Assembly (NCBI GenBank): GCA_021397835.1
Contig: JAJFZO010000742.1
Span: 629,001 to 693,000, forward strand
Length of the DNA stretch: 64,000 nt
From: Moringa oleifera
Lineage: Eukaryota > Streptophyta > Magnoliopsida > Brassicales > Moringaceae
Direction of reading: 5' to 3'
This document shows, piece by piece, positions 34,063 through 47,535 of the stretch. Each line of letters begins with the position of its first letter. Within the stretch, counting starts at the first letter, position 1. The translations under genes and the position numbers were made by a program. Below the pieces are notes generated by a model. That model saw nothing but the letters and a program-made list of their open reading frames with translations. It had not been told where the DNA came from and searched no databases.

Positions 34063-34910
34063 GCCTTCCTCCATCTAATAGGTCTAAATCTATGGTCATT
34101 CTTTCTGTCATGATGCTGGACACAGATGATCTTGCAGGAAGAATTTTCTCAATTCTAATTCTTGGTTCTCTCATTGAAGCAAATCTTAGCATAACATTAC
34201 CATCAGGTTGTTCTTCTATTCTAGATACATGAGTAATCTTGACTTCTCTAGGAGGGTTGATACTAGTTAATTTTCAATCATTTTGAAATGTCAATTCTAA
34301 CCATTTGATTAATTTTGGTATCACAGTATTGGCATGTTGATTATTAGCTTCTAGTAAAAGGGTTTCTCCTGGTTTAAAGACATTCTTTGCTTTTGGGTTA
34401 AGGGTTGTTGACATATCCTGTAAACTAGAGCGATACTTCTCATTTTGTCTTTAACTTTTAAATTTTTTGTTTGAAAATTAAGCGTAAGTACATCTAATAT
34501 GTGTGGGTCTTATAGGTCTATAGAGAAATTAAGATAACAATTGAAGTACACCGGACCAATTGCTAAATTTGATTGTATTGTTGCTAACAACGAATTTGAA
34601 AATCTTAAATGTCTTACGTCTCTTAAGCATAATAGTATGGGAATATCTAATCCTAGTCTATGTAACGGTTTTATGGTAACTTATACTAGTCCTATATGCA
34701 AGTACTTATACATAGGTATGTATTGTCCTAAAGTTTTTTTATTGAACAATCGAACCATTTGGTTTTCATTATTGAGTGATATTGTCTTTTCTACCGTTTT
34801 TATTGAATAATCTTATTTTAATTCAAATGATCCTATCTAATAAATAGACCAAATATTTTGTTTGGGCATTAATTAGTTTTACAAGTCTTGTTCTACTTTT
34901 ACTATATTAA
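34063..34910 (-). pseudogene. Movement-protein-like segment 1, inverted relative to the polyproteins
   Basis: On the minus strand, pieces resemble the conserved core of caulimovirid movement proteins, which help virus spread through plasmodesmata: a HxGLVQV-like strand, a Lys-Pro-Leu turn, ILLCLKD followed by Arg, and a downstream Asn-rich stretch (clearest at 34541-34810; same in segment 2). At the outer end (about 34860-34910), read on the minus strand, AGTAGAACAAGACTTGTAAAA resembles codons 26 onward of module B (AGTAGAACAAGATTTACAAAA at 28454). So the segment appears to have once followed the N-terminus of a B-type reading frame in the normal orientation. Confidence 0.65.
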
Positions 34911-35557
34911 TTTCTATAACATATAGTTAAATCTTATAATATTAATATTATTTAAATTTGAAATTAATATCATTTAGAACTATAAATAAAAAAATTTAAT
35001 ATATTTAATATATTTAATTTTAAAATAAATATTAAGATTTGATTAATGAATTTTAATTTAAATATTTAATAACACAATATTCATTCTTTTAATCATTTGA
35101 AAACATAATAATATCTATAATAAAATGCTTATACTTTCTTTAACTAAAAATAAAATAAAAATTTTAAAAACAAGACACGAACTAATTAAAATAAAATGAA
35201 AAAAATTAAAATAAATTATTGATTTTATTCAATTGAATAATGTGATAATCTTTTGAAAGAGCCCAATCTTATCATTACATAAAATTATTATTATTATTAT
35301 TCTACAAAATATAATTAAGTTAAAAATAAATGCCAAAATTCTATTAATATTATAGTTTCATCAACAAAAAAGTCAAAGATTAAGTTAGATTAGTTGAAAT
35401 TAATTATTTTTGCATCCTTTATATAGGTTAAAATCAATCTAAAATTAAACAGTACTGTTATTTTTACATATGATGGCTTAAAATTTAAAAGTAAAAAGTT
35501 GACGTATACTAATGATGTTAACATATATTATGCATGTGTTTGTATATATAATAATAA

Positions 35558-35560
35558 TAC

Positions 35561-35591
<31 letters not shown>

Positions 35592-35592
35592 C
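35558..35592. repeat. AT/GT microsatellite
   Basis: AT dinucleotides passing into GT dinucleotides; same place in unit 1 is pure AT. Confidence 0.9.
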
Positions 35593-35814
35593 TTTTACTA
35601 TATATTATTATATAAATTATGATATTATGTATATATGTGTATATTATTAAGATTAATTATATTAATGGGGTATACATTTTATTTATAGTTTTAAATTAAA
35701 ATTTGTTTATAAAATTATATTTATTAAAAATTTATATTTTATTAAATTCTCAATCTGAAATTTTTGTTAATATTGTTTTTATTTACTTATTATAAAGAAA
35801 TAGAAATAATAAGA

Positions 35815-38525
35815 GAAAATATAAGATTCTTAGTGTGGTTTGAAAAATACGCACAAAAAAGTAAGATAGATTATCATTTTGATAATTAGATTAATACAAT
35901 AAAAGAGGTAACTCAAAAATGGCATACTACTAGAAACACAAAGATAATTGGAATACACCCTCCCTTAGAGCAAATAGAAATGCAATATCATGGTAATCCA
36001 ATAATAGCATCCTCATTTAAATAACCTAATAAATATAGAAGTCAAAATGAACTAGCCATATATAAGGATGTAATCTCAATATATCAACAAACGACTACAC
36101 TAATCAAATTTTACACACAGTGACTAAGCAAGTTAATCCTATAAAAAAAACTAGTCAATATCCAAAAGAAAAATGGGATGTAGGAAACTCTAGTATAAGA
36201 AAAGTATTTAGTGATCTCAATAAACCCATCTTTAAAATATATGATGTACCTAAAAACCAACTACCAACCTTGACAAAACAAGATGATAGCATCCTTGAGG
36301 AAATAGAAATGAAGCTGCATGTATTAACCATAAGTAGAGATTTAAGAAAAATACAAGTGAACACAATAGGAAGATGGGATACATCATCAAAAATAGAAAA
36401 AAAAAAAAAGGAATGTTGGAAGAACATTTTGATGAGATAATGAACTTAGATCCATTAATGGTAAAAAAAATAAAAAATCCTAGACCAAAAATTAGTACTT
36501 ATTATCTAAGACTGTCCTTGTCAGACATAGGAATGGAAGATAGGTTAATACATACCCAATCTAGCTATGATGCTGATGCAATCTATGAATGGAATCTAGA
36601 TGGATTAGCAGAATATCAAATTCTCAATGTCCTCCAAGAAATGACAATGGCAACAACAACTTACAAATCAATACCTAGAAATACTGAACAAATGATAGCC
36701 AAATTATTAATTTCAAGATTTACAAGACAGTTAAAAGGATGATAGGATAATTACCTATCAGAAGTCAATAGAATGGTAGTATTGCAAGAAATGAAAAAGG
36801 AAATAGTCCAAATGGAACAAAATCAAGAAGGCAAAAATGAGGAAAAGTATGTAAAAAATGTGGTAGAAACTCTAATATTAGCAATAACAAAACATTTTAT
36901 AAAAGACCTTACTGCATTCTAAGAAAGGACGTATAAAATACTCTTGCATTTAACGTGTCTTAAATTATCAGACCTCAGGTGGTATAGTGACTTTTTTTTA
37001 ACCAAACTCTATACTAGGATAGATAGTAATCATGCATCATGGAAGGAAAGATTTATTGTTGGCCTACCAAAATTATTTGTAGAAAAGTTTAGACAAAAAC
37101 TTAGGGATATATGTGGAAGAGTAATACCTTATGATTCAATATCTTATGGGGAAATGATTAGTATAATAAACCAAGTTGGATTAACATTATGTACGAATTT
37201 AAAATTGAAATAAAAAATTAAGTTAGAAGTGTCCTAAAGTAGGGCAAAATTGGGACCTTTTGTGCCTAGTATAAGTATGAGAAAATTAAAGCTTCTTCCG
37301 CTAAAAGAAAAGGATTTTCCCTTGGACAAATAAACCTTTTAAAAAATAAGAAAATAAGCCAAAAAGGTCTGATAAACCTGCCAAAACAACCAAAAGGCCT
37401 AATGTCATTAAATGTTATGGGTGCAAAAAAAGAGGATTCTATGCAAGAAACTGCAATGTAAAATAACAAATTAGTGAATTAGAAATATCGAAGGAAATCG
37501 AAAAAAAAAAAACATAATCAATATATTGGAAAACACTTTCCAAGAAGAACAAGCAGATAGCAATAATGACATAGTTGAATCCAGTAGTTCACAACCATCA
37601 AAAGATTTGAGTAGTGAAGGAATATGTAAGTGCAAAATGATCAATATGATTAGTAAAAAAGAATTACTTATAGACATTATTGATAACATAGAAGACTCTA
37701 ATATAAAGAGAGAATATTTACTCAAAAGTAAAAGAAATTGTCTTAGAAAGGAAGGAAAAATAAAATATTAAATCTTATAATCTACATGAAATACTAACAC
37801 GCAAAAAAAAGGTAAAAAATTTTAAAGCTCAAGATTCTCAACTAGAAATTAACGAGTTAAGAAAAATATTTAGCTTATTACGAAAAGAGATTATAGAAAT
37901 AAGAACTAAAATACTAGCCCTCAAAGTACATCAAGAGTTAGAACCTACGAAAGGGAAAGAGATAAAAGAAGAAAGTGAAGATGAGAATTTTATAAATATC
38001 ATAAATAAAATACTATTACAAAAATAGTATATAGATATCACTTTGATAATAAACAATGATTTTCATCTTAATACCATAGCCCTAATAGATTCAAGAGCAA
38101 ATCAAAATTGCATTCAAGAATGATTAGTACCTGCCCAATGTTATGAAAAAATAACTGAAAAACTATATGGGGCCAATGGTTCTAGATTACAAATAAAGTA
38201 TAAGCTTACCAAAGCAATAATATGTATTGAGGGATACTGCATAAAGCCGTCTTTCATATTAGTCAAAGACATTCAACAAGGATTGATATTAGGGACTCCA
38301 TTCTTAATCCAGGTATATCCTTTTTTAGTAGATTAAGAGGGCTTGCATTCTAGAGGATTAGGACAAACTATTACTTTCAAATTCATTACCTCTCCAACAG
38401 ATAAAGAGTGAAGTTTGCTAAGAAAAAATTCTATGCAAGATAATACTATGACTATTGAATCTTTGCTTGTAATACAGATGGAGACAGGCAGCAGCAGTAG
38501 AGAAATTACGACTCCCAAGACATAA
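35815..38525 (+). pseudogene. Module A2: coat-like protein, zinc knuckle and protease remnants
   Basis: Most complete module A. 36120-36440: N-terminal region. 36374-36742: a stretch absent from A1 (contains SYDADAIYEWNLDGLAEYQI). 36944-37213: coat-like core (SWKERFIVGLPKLF). 37413-37454: zinc knuckle with both first Cys and the last Cys but His replaced by Tyr (C-x2-C-x4-F/Y). 37520-37770: acidic linker. 38030-38420: protease with DSRA in place of DSGA and a TAG at a Trp codon (38024-38026). No reverse transcriptase follows; the sequence passes into the viroplasmin-like part after about 150 bases, as in A1. Confidence 0.75.
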
Positions 38526-38689
38526 ATGTTTTAAACTTTACTCTTTTAACCAAAATAGTCCAAAAGCTTTTAGAACACTAGCAAATATCTTTTTAGACAC
38601 TTCTCAAAAATGCCTAATTGACAATCTTTGGGATAGTAAAACCACCCAATCAAAACTTTTAAGTTTAAAAGCATTAATCCATTAGTTTT

Positions 38690-39990
38690 CGAAAATGCAA
38701 AAAAATTATCATTCTAAATACTATGTTGCTTTTAAAGGAAAAAATTGGGATTTATTGTAATTATAGTTCAGTAGTCCAAGTTACCAGTCAATATTCCCAT
38801 GCTTTATGGCAAGAATTTGAGAGTTTTAAAGTAGCCATACAAGTAGTCAAAAGTGGTATTGGATTCAACTTTTATGTTGAACCAATTTTGCCAATGAAAT
38901 AGCCTTTTATTCCAATAGTTATTAACCCAGAGGCCTCTGTCTATAGTACACAAAATTTCTTTTTATTATGCAAAAAAATCAAAAGTTTATGAACTAAGTC
39001 CAATATCAAAACCATTTCTTTAATGTCTGAACTCCTGAATAAGGTAAACCATGAAAAGGTAAACTTATGAAACAGTTAGAAAAAGCTCAAATCTAGACAG
39101 ATCAGCTCATTCTCTTAAATTCAACCCTCCACTTTACCAGAAATCAACCCTTAATAAAAAATAAAAGTTATGAAGCCTTAAGTGTTAGACTAAAGCTTCA
39201 AACAATCCAAAAAATACAACCTTTGATCGAAATAGAACTAAGCTTCCAAAGCATTATAACCCAAAAATGTAAAGTCTTACTTAGAACCCGGCTCATCAAC
39301 CTCTAAACCTTTTTTATCCAAATTTATTTTTAAGAAATTACAATTGGTGGAGTGGAAATCATTCAAGACTCTTTCAATATTTTGCCCCTTTCAGTTTTAA
39401 TAGGTTGACAAGGATTTTCAAAGTAAAAATCAATTGTAGAAAGATAAACTTATCATCAACATAAATTGTACAACTTTATGAAAATGGGATGGTGGAACAA
39501 TTGATAGTTGACCATGAAAACCAGCTCAAGAGTTTTGGGTACCGATTCCAGATAGCAGTAGGCAATGCAATAAAAGGATCAACATCAATCAAGATAGTAT
39601 CAACAATGCCACAATCATATGGCCTCATGGAAGAGCCTTTTCTCTATCAGATTTTTATTTTACCCATTGAAGATATGATATCTAATCAAACCCCTCAAGA
39701 ATTTCAAACCATAAAAGATAAAGAGTTTTACAAGATGATCATGAGAAGACCAACTCCCAGAGTTAATCCCAACTAATGGGCCAACAAGGCATTGTTAGCA
39801 GAGGGAAGAACGTATAAAATTTGGGGACCACATAAGTTAGCATGAATATACCGTTCTCAGGATATAAAGATACATTAAAAGTAGAAGATATACTATTCAA
39901 CATAACGGCAAATGGTGAAGACTATACCAGTATAGAATCAATGATGTAAGAAATAAATGATTAAATAGAAAATGCCAGCACAAAAAAAGA
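38690..39990 (+). pseudogene. Module A2 distal part: viroplasmin-like domain and unknown tail
   Basis: Counterpart of 26060-27340. The viroplasmin-like pattern lies at about 38705-38850. The tail is open for 95 codons at 39489-39776 (MVEQLIVDHENQLKSFGYRF at its start, MPQSYGLMEEPFLYQ inside) and is the best-preserved version of this unnamed region. Confidence 0.45.
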
Positions 39991-40079
39991 CTTTATCTTA
40001 TGGCCTTCACTCACTACTTTTTCTTTTGAAAAAAAAAAAGCTGAGCTGATAAGATAAAAGACTTTACAACACACTGAGG

Positions 40080-40585
40080 ACATATCAAGAAACATCATCA
40101 AGACAAAAAGAATCCAAAGGACACATCAAAGACATATCAAGACACATCAAGACACAAAAAAAGAATCAAAGGACACATCAAGGTATATCACTAAGACAAA
40201 AAGAATCCAAAGGACACATCAAAGCACATGAAGATACATCAAGACAAAGGAAAAGGAATCAAAAGGACACAAGACACATTAAGATAAACATTAAGACAAA
40301 GAAAAAGGAATCAAAAGGATATTCAAAAGGATACTTACTTCACAAGGAAATCAAGACTTTTCTACTATGAAAGGAGCCTAAACGTAAGAAGCAAGGCAGG
40401 GGGTATAAGAGTGAGTTCAAAAGAGATTCCAAAGCTCTCTCTTGCATCAAGACTTAGTTCTTCAAAAAATTTTCCTTAAAATCTTTTCTCTTTGCATGAG
40501 CAAGTACTTCTTGTATTACAAATTAGAGGCGAAATTTTGGGAATACTTTTATAAGCTTTTTTAACCAATGTCGACACGCAATAAA
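40080..40585 (+). promoter_or_regulatory. A2 3' region: ACACATCAA repeats, TATA box, poly(A) signal
   Basis: ACACATCAA-type repeats at 40080-40330, then a decayed TATA box TATGAAA (40366-40372) where unit 1 has TATAAAA, and AATAAA at 40580-40585. Confidence 0.6.
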
Positions 40586-40798
40586 TTATCATTTTATTAT
40601 TATTTCAAAGTTTCATTATTGTTTTCATTATCATTTTACATTATTACTATTTTACATTATTGCTTTAATTATTGCTTTAATTATTGTTTTATTTTATTGT
40701 TTTCATAACTATTTACACTTTTTCATATTTGCCTTAGTGATCTAAGTTACTGCTAGTTAGCTCCTCCCTAGAACTAGACTAATAACCTAAGCTAGAAA

Positions 40799-40812
40799 TG
40801 CTATCAGAGCCA
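40799..40812 (+). promoter_or_regulatory. tRNA-Met primer-binding site of module B2 (one mismatch)
   Basis: TGCTATCAGAGCCA, one substitution from the B1 site, in the same position relative to the B2 ATG at 41054. Confidence 0.8.
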
Positions 40813-41053
40813 AGTAGCCGTAGGAGGGAGAATAGTATCATGATGAGTCCCAAGCACTAGTGTTGGTTAGTCGTGAAATTCGTTGGTCAGCCTGAGGTAA
40901 TAAGTGTTCCCGGTGGTTGTCCCTCTAGTGTGATAGGATAAGTCTTGATATTGTAATCACTTCAACTTTCAATTTGGTAAAGAGACTACTTTTACGTAGA
41001 TCTAGAACAAGCTTGAGGGAGAAAGTTTCAACAAGTAGTAATTTAAACAAAAT

Positions 41054-44000
41054 ATGGAAGAAGCCCATTTTGATTTTGAATAAATAAAAGTTTATGATAC
41101 CAAGATAGAACAAAATTAGGATTATTAGCATAGTATACCAGAAGTAGAACAAGATTTACAAAATTGATCAGTACACCCATTAGAAAGAAGAATAGGATGA
41201 GATTCTACAACCCCAAGAGCATGCAATCCATCTCCATCTTCCACCCTAAGAGTGTGCAATGTAACTCCAACCTACTTAGGAATTCAAGATTATGAAGCAT
41301 CAAAAATTATGAATAAGTTTAGTATAGATAAAGAATCATTAAAAATAGATCTCAATTCAGAAGTAAATAAAAAAAATGAGAATGGTTGATGAGCACATAT
41401 ACAAAAGAACAAAGGCAACAAATTAAAGAAATATATTATAAGAACATAAGTATAGCACTAGAAAATATAATATTCTCTACATGGTTTGAACAGTTTGTGC
41501 AAAACAATAATTTAGAATACCTCTTTAGAAACGAAGTAAACATAATAGAAGAGGCAACATAAAAAAGGTGTATAGCCAAAAGTATAGGGAAAATTAGAAC
41601 ACACCCTTATTTAACACAAGTACAATCCTATGACAACCTAGTTATAACAATCCCATCCAGTGAACTTAACCAACCAATATCAAAATATCAGTAAAATTGT
41701 ATAACAACCAAACAAGTTGGTAGGGTGGAAGAAACTAATCAAGATCCACTAGAAAATTGGGAAGAAGGAAACCCTAGTATAGGAAAGGAATCTAGTAATC
41801 TCAATAAACCCATCTTTAAAATATACGATGTACCTAGAAACTAACCACCAACCTTAGGAACCTTTAGTTTAGAAAAATTGCTTATTAATCCCAATAAACC
41901 TATGTATGATGTTCGTAAAGAGTAACTGCCAACCTTAACAAATAATGATGACACAATATTAGAAAAAATAGAAACCTTAGAAAAACAATTTGAGAAAACC
42001 AACATATTATCTATTAAAAAGAAATCTCCCTTTAGGACAATTAAGCTTAAGAGACCTACAAAAAGAAAAAAACAAAGTAATACAGATCATAGGAATAAAG
42101 AAGGGGTATGTAATTACAAGATGATCAATATGATGTTACAAACAAACAATAAACAAAATGTTAAACCTCATAATTCATATAAAAAATTAACTCCAACCAA
42201 GAAAATTGAAAAAGTTAGGACTTAAGACCTTCAATTAGAAATCAATAGGCTTAAACGACAGATTAATCAATCACGAAAAGAAAAATTAGGATACCTAACA
42301 AAAGAAAATGAAGAAGAGGGAAAAAAAGATTTTATGAATAAAATACAAATAAAAAAAATGGTCTGTCAATATAATATTACTAGTAAATAATGATTTTCAT
42401 CTTAATACGATAGCTTTAATAGATTCACGTGCATATTAGTATTTTATCCAAGAAGGACTAATACTTACCCAATATTATGAAAAAATAACTAAAAAATTAT
42501 GTGGAGCTAATGGTGTTAAGTTACAAATAAAGTATAAGCTTACAAAAGCAAAAATACGCAATGAAGGATATTGCATAAAAATCGTTTTCATATCAGTTAA
42601 AAATATTTAACAAGGATTAACACTAGGAACTCTTTTCTTAACATAAACATACCCTTTTTTAGTAGATTGAAAAGGACTACATTCATCAAGATTATGGCAA
42701 ACTATGAATTTTAAGTTCATCACCTCACCAGTAAAAAGTGAATTGAATCTGCTGCAAAAATTCTAAGATAAAAAACAAAAAAGCTCAAATAAGATATCTT
42801 CAAAGGAAAGTACATTATTAAAAAATAGAAGATCAATTACAAAAACAAAAAATACATGTAAAAATAAGGAAAAAAGAAAAAAAATAACAAGAAGAAGTCT
42901 ACTCAAATTTACCCAATGCTTTTTGGGAACTAAAAAGACATATAGTTAGGCTACCTTGCCAAAAAAAATTCTATGAAAATCGAATTCCCACAAAAGTAAG
43001 ACCTATTCAGATAAGTAAAGAACTTTGAAATACTACAAAAGAGAAATTTAAGAATTATTAGATAAGAATTTAATTAGGCCAAGTAAATCTCTCTAGAATT
43101 GTTCTGAATTTTATGTATATAAAAATATAAAAATAGAAAGAGGAACACCAAGATTAGTAATTACTTACAAACCATCGAATAAAGCTTTCAAATGGATTAA
43201 GTACGCTATTCCCAGCAAAAGAGATCTTATCAAGGACTTTATAATGCACCAATATTTTCAAAATTCGATATGAAGGCAGGATATTGGCAAATACAAATAG
43301 GAGAAGAAGATGGATATAAAACTGCTTTCAACGTACCCTTTGGTCATTATGAATGGAATGTGATACCATTTGGATTGAAAAATGCTCCATTAGAATTTCA
43401 AAATATTATGAATGATATATTTATTTCACATACTTTTTTTACAATAGTATTTTTAGGATGCCTAATTATGTGTCAAATTTTGTTCCCTAACCTCAGACAG
43501 ATGAGCAAAGTATTATTTTAGTAAATTAAGAAAAAATCCTCCAAATCGATCCCTGAAATGACAGCCATAGTTAAAATATTAAAAGAAAAAGTAAAGACTT
43601 TACCTTATTTAGGAATTCCTAATCGTAAAGCACAATTAGTAGTACAAACAGATGCATGACAGCCATAGTTAAAATATTAAAAGAAAAAGTAAAGACTTCA
43701 CCTTGTTTAGGAATTCCTAATCCTAAAGCACAATTAGTAGTACAAACAGATGCATCTGATTTAGGTTATGGAGGAATCCTAATCCAGATAATACAAAATC
43801 AAGAACAAATGGTAAGGTACTATTCAAGAATGTGGTCACAAGCACAAGAAAATTATTCCATAATAAAAAAAAAATAGCAATAGTACTATGCATTTCAAAA
43901 TTTCAAGATGATTTATACAATAAAACTTCTCTTTTAAAAATAGATTGTAAAGCTGCTAAAGAAGTTTTACAAAAGGATGTTCAAAATTTAGTTTCAAAAC

Positions 44001-45040
44001 AAATATTTGCTATACGGCAAGCAATTTTGTTAGTCTAGATTTTACTATCGAATTTATCAAAGGAGATAGAAATTTTGTCCTTGATTTTCTAACATGAAAA
44101 TTCTTACAGGGAAGAATAGAGAAGGAAAAATAAGTCTTCCTAAAAACCACCAAGCTAGATATTTTCACACCATACTCTTGAGTCTTATGCCTTAAAAAAT
44201 CCAAAAATAGGCCCAAACTAGTCAGAAGAAAGAAAAAGCCCTATAATATTCCTCTTATTTTACTTATATAGAAGTATTAGTAGAATCCAATAGACCCATG
44301 ACTCCTTACTCTCCAAGACCCATTCCATTCGGATCTTTCAGTCAAAAATCAAAAACTAAGATACTTATTATATCCTTAAGAATATCTTCCTACCAATAAA
44401 TCACACGGATATCCCCGCAAGGATAGAAAGTAAAAATATTTCTATCCCATATCTTGTCAAAAGAACTTTTCTTCGTCATTTTCATTATACTATAGATAAT
44501 CCCTACAAAACTCAACAATTTTATGAGTTTATTTTGGTAGATACTAAGTCTATTGAAATTACTCATATTGAGAATAAAATTAATTCATCAAAAATCACTT
44601 ATTCAAAATGTTGCATCAAGAAAGTTATTACCGAACAACAGTGGAATCAAAATCTGTTTACCTCAAAATACTTTTTTCAAAAATTTTTACCTCAGGCATA
44701 TAAATTATAAAGAAGCCTAGTACAAACTGTTTTTAATCAAAAATACTGATCATTCAAGGTTTTCTCATTTTGATTAGAACTGTTCTAAACTATTTCGAAA
44801 TTGGTTTTCAAAATGGTGGTTTTATATGGGGAGTATTCTAGAAGTACTTCCATCATCAGTTTACCAAGCCTTTAAAGAATTTTTAAAAAGTATAAATATT
44901 CTTGAAAAAAATAAAGTTTTTAATGTTCACTACTTTCTTTTTAATACCTTAGATATTTTGCTAGGATTACGTGATAGTTCAACAATTTCCAATCCCCTAC
45001 AACTAGATCCTAGCTAGACAAATAAGAATCAAATGGTGTA
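41054..45040 (+). pseudogene. Module B2: polyprotein with deleted reverse transcriptase centre
   Basis: Same layout as B1 from ATG 41054. Protease active site DSRA (near 42420). Reverse transcriptase begins near 43000 and is open at 43270-43430 (MKAGYWQIQIGEEDGYKTAF, then PFGHYEWNVIPFGLKNAP). About 250 bases present in B1 (30776-31025), including the catalytic YxDD box, are missing at about 43450. RNase H (43556-44090) carries a 98-bp tandem duplication. TAG at 43094-43096 matches the B1 nonsense codon at 30422. The Trp/Phe-rich C-terminal region continues to about 45000 and is open for 63 codons at 44826-45017. Confidence 0.8.
43558..43753. repeat. 98-bp tandem duplication in the B2 RNase H region
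   Basis: ATGACAGCCATAGTTAAAAT starts at 43558 and again at 43656. Copies differ by a few bases. B1 and B3 have a single copy. 98 is not a multiple of three, so it breaks the frame. Confidence 0.9.
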
Positions 45041-45289
45041 AGTCATTCAAAAAAAAAAAAACTTGTGGAGTCACCAGCTATTCTCAAATGGTTGATAGAT
45101 AATCCTAATAAGACTACTCAACCCGTACAGATTCCATCATCTTCCTCTAAGAATTAACTTCAAATTAATATATCTTCAACAATATCCAAAAAAGATTACA
45201 AGAGAAAACTTAAACAAGACTATCTCAATTAGGAAGTGATTTAGATGAAGAAAACAATAAGCACTAATAGGAAGCATCTAACCTATCTA

Positions 45290-46490
45290 GAGGCCAAATG
45301 TCACAAGATCCTTTTGAATTTTAAAAGCAGCAAGAATATGAGATTTGTATAGCAAGAACAAGACTTCTATGTAAAAAAAAAAACTCTCATGCACATGCAA
45401 CATATAAAGACTTTTTTCACAATAGACGATCTGCAATTCATATGAGGTACTGAGTAAAAAGGACTCGTGAGGAATATTTCTTATGGACAGCTTTATCTTT
45501 GAGCCTTCACTCATTACTTTTCCTTTTGGAGAAGAAAAGCTGAGCTGGTAAGAAAAGAGAACACATCAAAGGACCACTCAAGACAGAAGACAACGTATAA
45601 AAAAAGAAATGGACAAAAGTAAAAGAAATCAAAAGGCCACATCAAGAGACACATCAAAGAAAAGAACAAAAGGAATAAGTATTACAAGGACACAAGGAAT
45701 CAAAAGAAACATCAAAGCAAAGGCATCAAAAGGACACCCATAAAGATGATCACCTCATAAAGTGATAAAAACTGTACTAGTATAGAATTAACGATGCAAG
45801 GAAGAGATGATTAAACAGTAAATGCCAGCACAAAAGAAAACTCTATCTTACGGCCTTCACTCACCACTTTTTCTTTTGAAAAAGAAAAGCTGAGCCGATA
45901 AGATTAAACACTTTACAACACATTATGGACATATTAAGACACATCATCAAGATAAAAAGAAGCCAAAGGACACATCAAAGACACATCAAGATTAAAAAAA
46001 AAAAAATCCAAAGGGCACATCAAGATAAAAAAAAAAAAGGAAATCCAAAGGACACATCAAGGCATATCACCAAGACAAAAATAAAAACAAAGGACACATC
46101 AAAGACACATTAAGACACATCAAGATAAAGAAAAAGGAATCCAAAGGACACATCAAGGCATATCAAGACACATGAAGACCCAAAAAAAAAGAAGCAAAAG
46201 GACACATCAAGGTGCACATCAAAGAAAAAAGAATCAAAAGGACATTCAAAAAGATGCATATTTCAAAAGGGAATCAAGACTTTCCCATTATAAAAAGAGC
46301 CCAAACATAAGAAGCAAGGCAAAGGGCACAAGGGCGAGTTCAAGAGACATTCCAAAACTCTCTCCAGAATCAAAACTTAGTTTTCTTCAAAAATTTTCTT
46401 TCAAAATCTTTTCTCTTTATATGAGCAAGTACTTCTTGTATGACAACTTAGAGGTTAAATTTTGGGAATGCTTTAATAAGCTTTCATAAC
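45290..46490 (+). promoter_or_regulatory. B2 3' region: enhancer-like blocks, ACACATCAA repeats, TATA box
   Basis: Counterpart of 32760-33887: TTTTGGAGAAGAAAAG and TTTTGAAAAAGAAAAG blocks, ACACATCAA repeats 45560-45680 and 45930-46220, TATAAAAA at 46289-46296. The poly(A) signal is decayed (AATAAC). Confidence 0.6.
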
Positions 46491-46669
46491 CAATATCGAT
46501 AGGCAATAACTTATCGTTTCATTATTATTTCAAAGTTTTGTTATTGTTTTACATTATTACTATTTTACATTATTATTTCATATTATTACTTCAATTACTA
46601 GTTTATTTTACTGTTTTCATCACTTTTTACTCTTTTTCATATTTACTATAATGATCTAAGTTACTACTA

Positions 46670-47535
46670 ATTAGCCTTCCTTCATCTAATGGGTCTAAAT
46701 CTATGGTCATTCTTTCTGTGACGTTGCTGGACACAGATGACCTTGCAGGAAGAATTTTTCTCAATTCTAATTCTTGGTTCTCTCATTGATGCAAATCTTA
46801 GCATAAAATTGCCATCAGGTTGTTCTTCTATTATAGATACTTGCGTTGTCTTGACTTCTCTAAGAGGGTTAATACTTGTTAATTTTCAATCATTTCGAAA
46901 TATCAGTTCTGACCATTTGATTAATTTTCGTATCATTGTATTGGCATGTTGGTTATTAGCTTTTAGTAAAAAGGTTTCTCCTGGTTTAGAGACCTTCTTT
47001 GCTTTTGGATTAAGGGTTATTGACATAACCTTATAATATATCTTGTAAACTAGAGTGGTACTTCTCATTTTGTCTTTAAATTTTAAATTTTTTGTTTGAA
47101 CATTAAGTGTAAGTATATCTAATATGTGTGGATCTTATACATCTATAGAGAAATTAGGATAATAATTGAAGTACACCGAACCAATTGCTGAAATTTGATG
47201 GTATCATTGCTAATAATGAATTTGAAAATCTTAAATGTCTTACGTCTTTTAAGCATAATAGTATAGGAATATCTAATCCTAGTCTATGTAATGGTTTTAT
47301 GGCAACTTGTACTAGTCCCATATGCAAGTACCTATATGTAGGTATGTGTTGTCTTAAAGTGTTTCTATTAAACAGTCGAACCATTTGGTTTTCATTATTG
47401 AGTGATATTGTCTTTTCTACTGTTTTTATTGAATAATCGTATTTAATTCAAATGATCATATCTAATAAATATACTTAACATCTTGTTTGGGTATTGACCA
47501 GTTTTGTAAGTCTTGTTCCACTTTTACTATATTAA
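46670..47535 (-). pseudogene. Movement-protein-like segment 2, inverted
   Basis: Counterpart of segment 1 in the same inverted position. Best-preserved parts on the minus strand: 47384-47154 (MGLVQVAIKPLHRLG, ILLCLKDVR, FSNSLLAMI), matching the conserved core of caulimovirid movement proteins, and 47068-46886 (GETFLLKANNQHANTMI, LIKWSEL). The reading frame is open in two long pieces separated by a frameshift. The breakpoints match those of segment 1, so the inversion predates the duplication of the unit. Confidence 0.7.

Larger units (their letters stand above)
22640..34917 (+). mobile_element. Endogenous pararetrovirus array, unit 1 (modules A1 and B1)
   Basis: Alignment by eye with 34918-47540 shows the same order of parts over about 12.3 kb: AT-rich block, module A, A-type 3' region with promoter, primer-binding site, module B, B-type 3' region, inverted movement-protein segment. 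The protein content (movement-like, zinc-knuckle coat, protease, reverse transcriptase, RNase H, viroplasmin-like) is that of Caulimoviridae. No integrase was seen after RNase H, which argues against an LTR retrotransposon. Confidence 0.8.
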
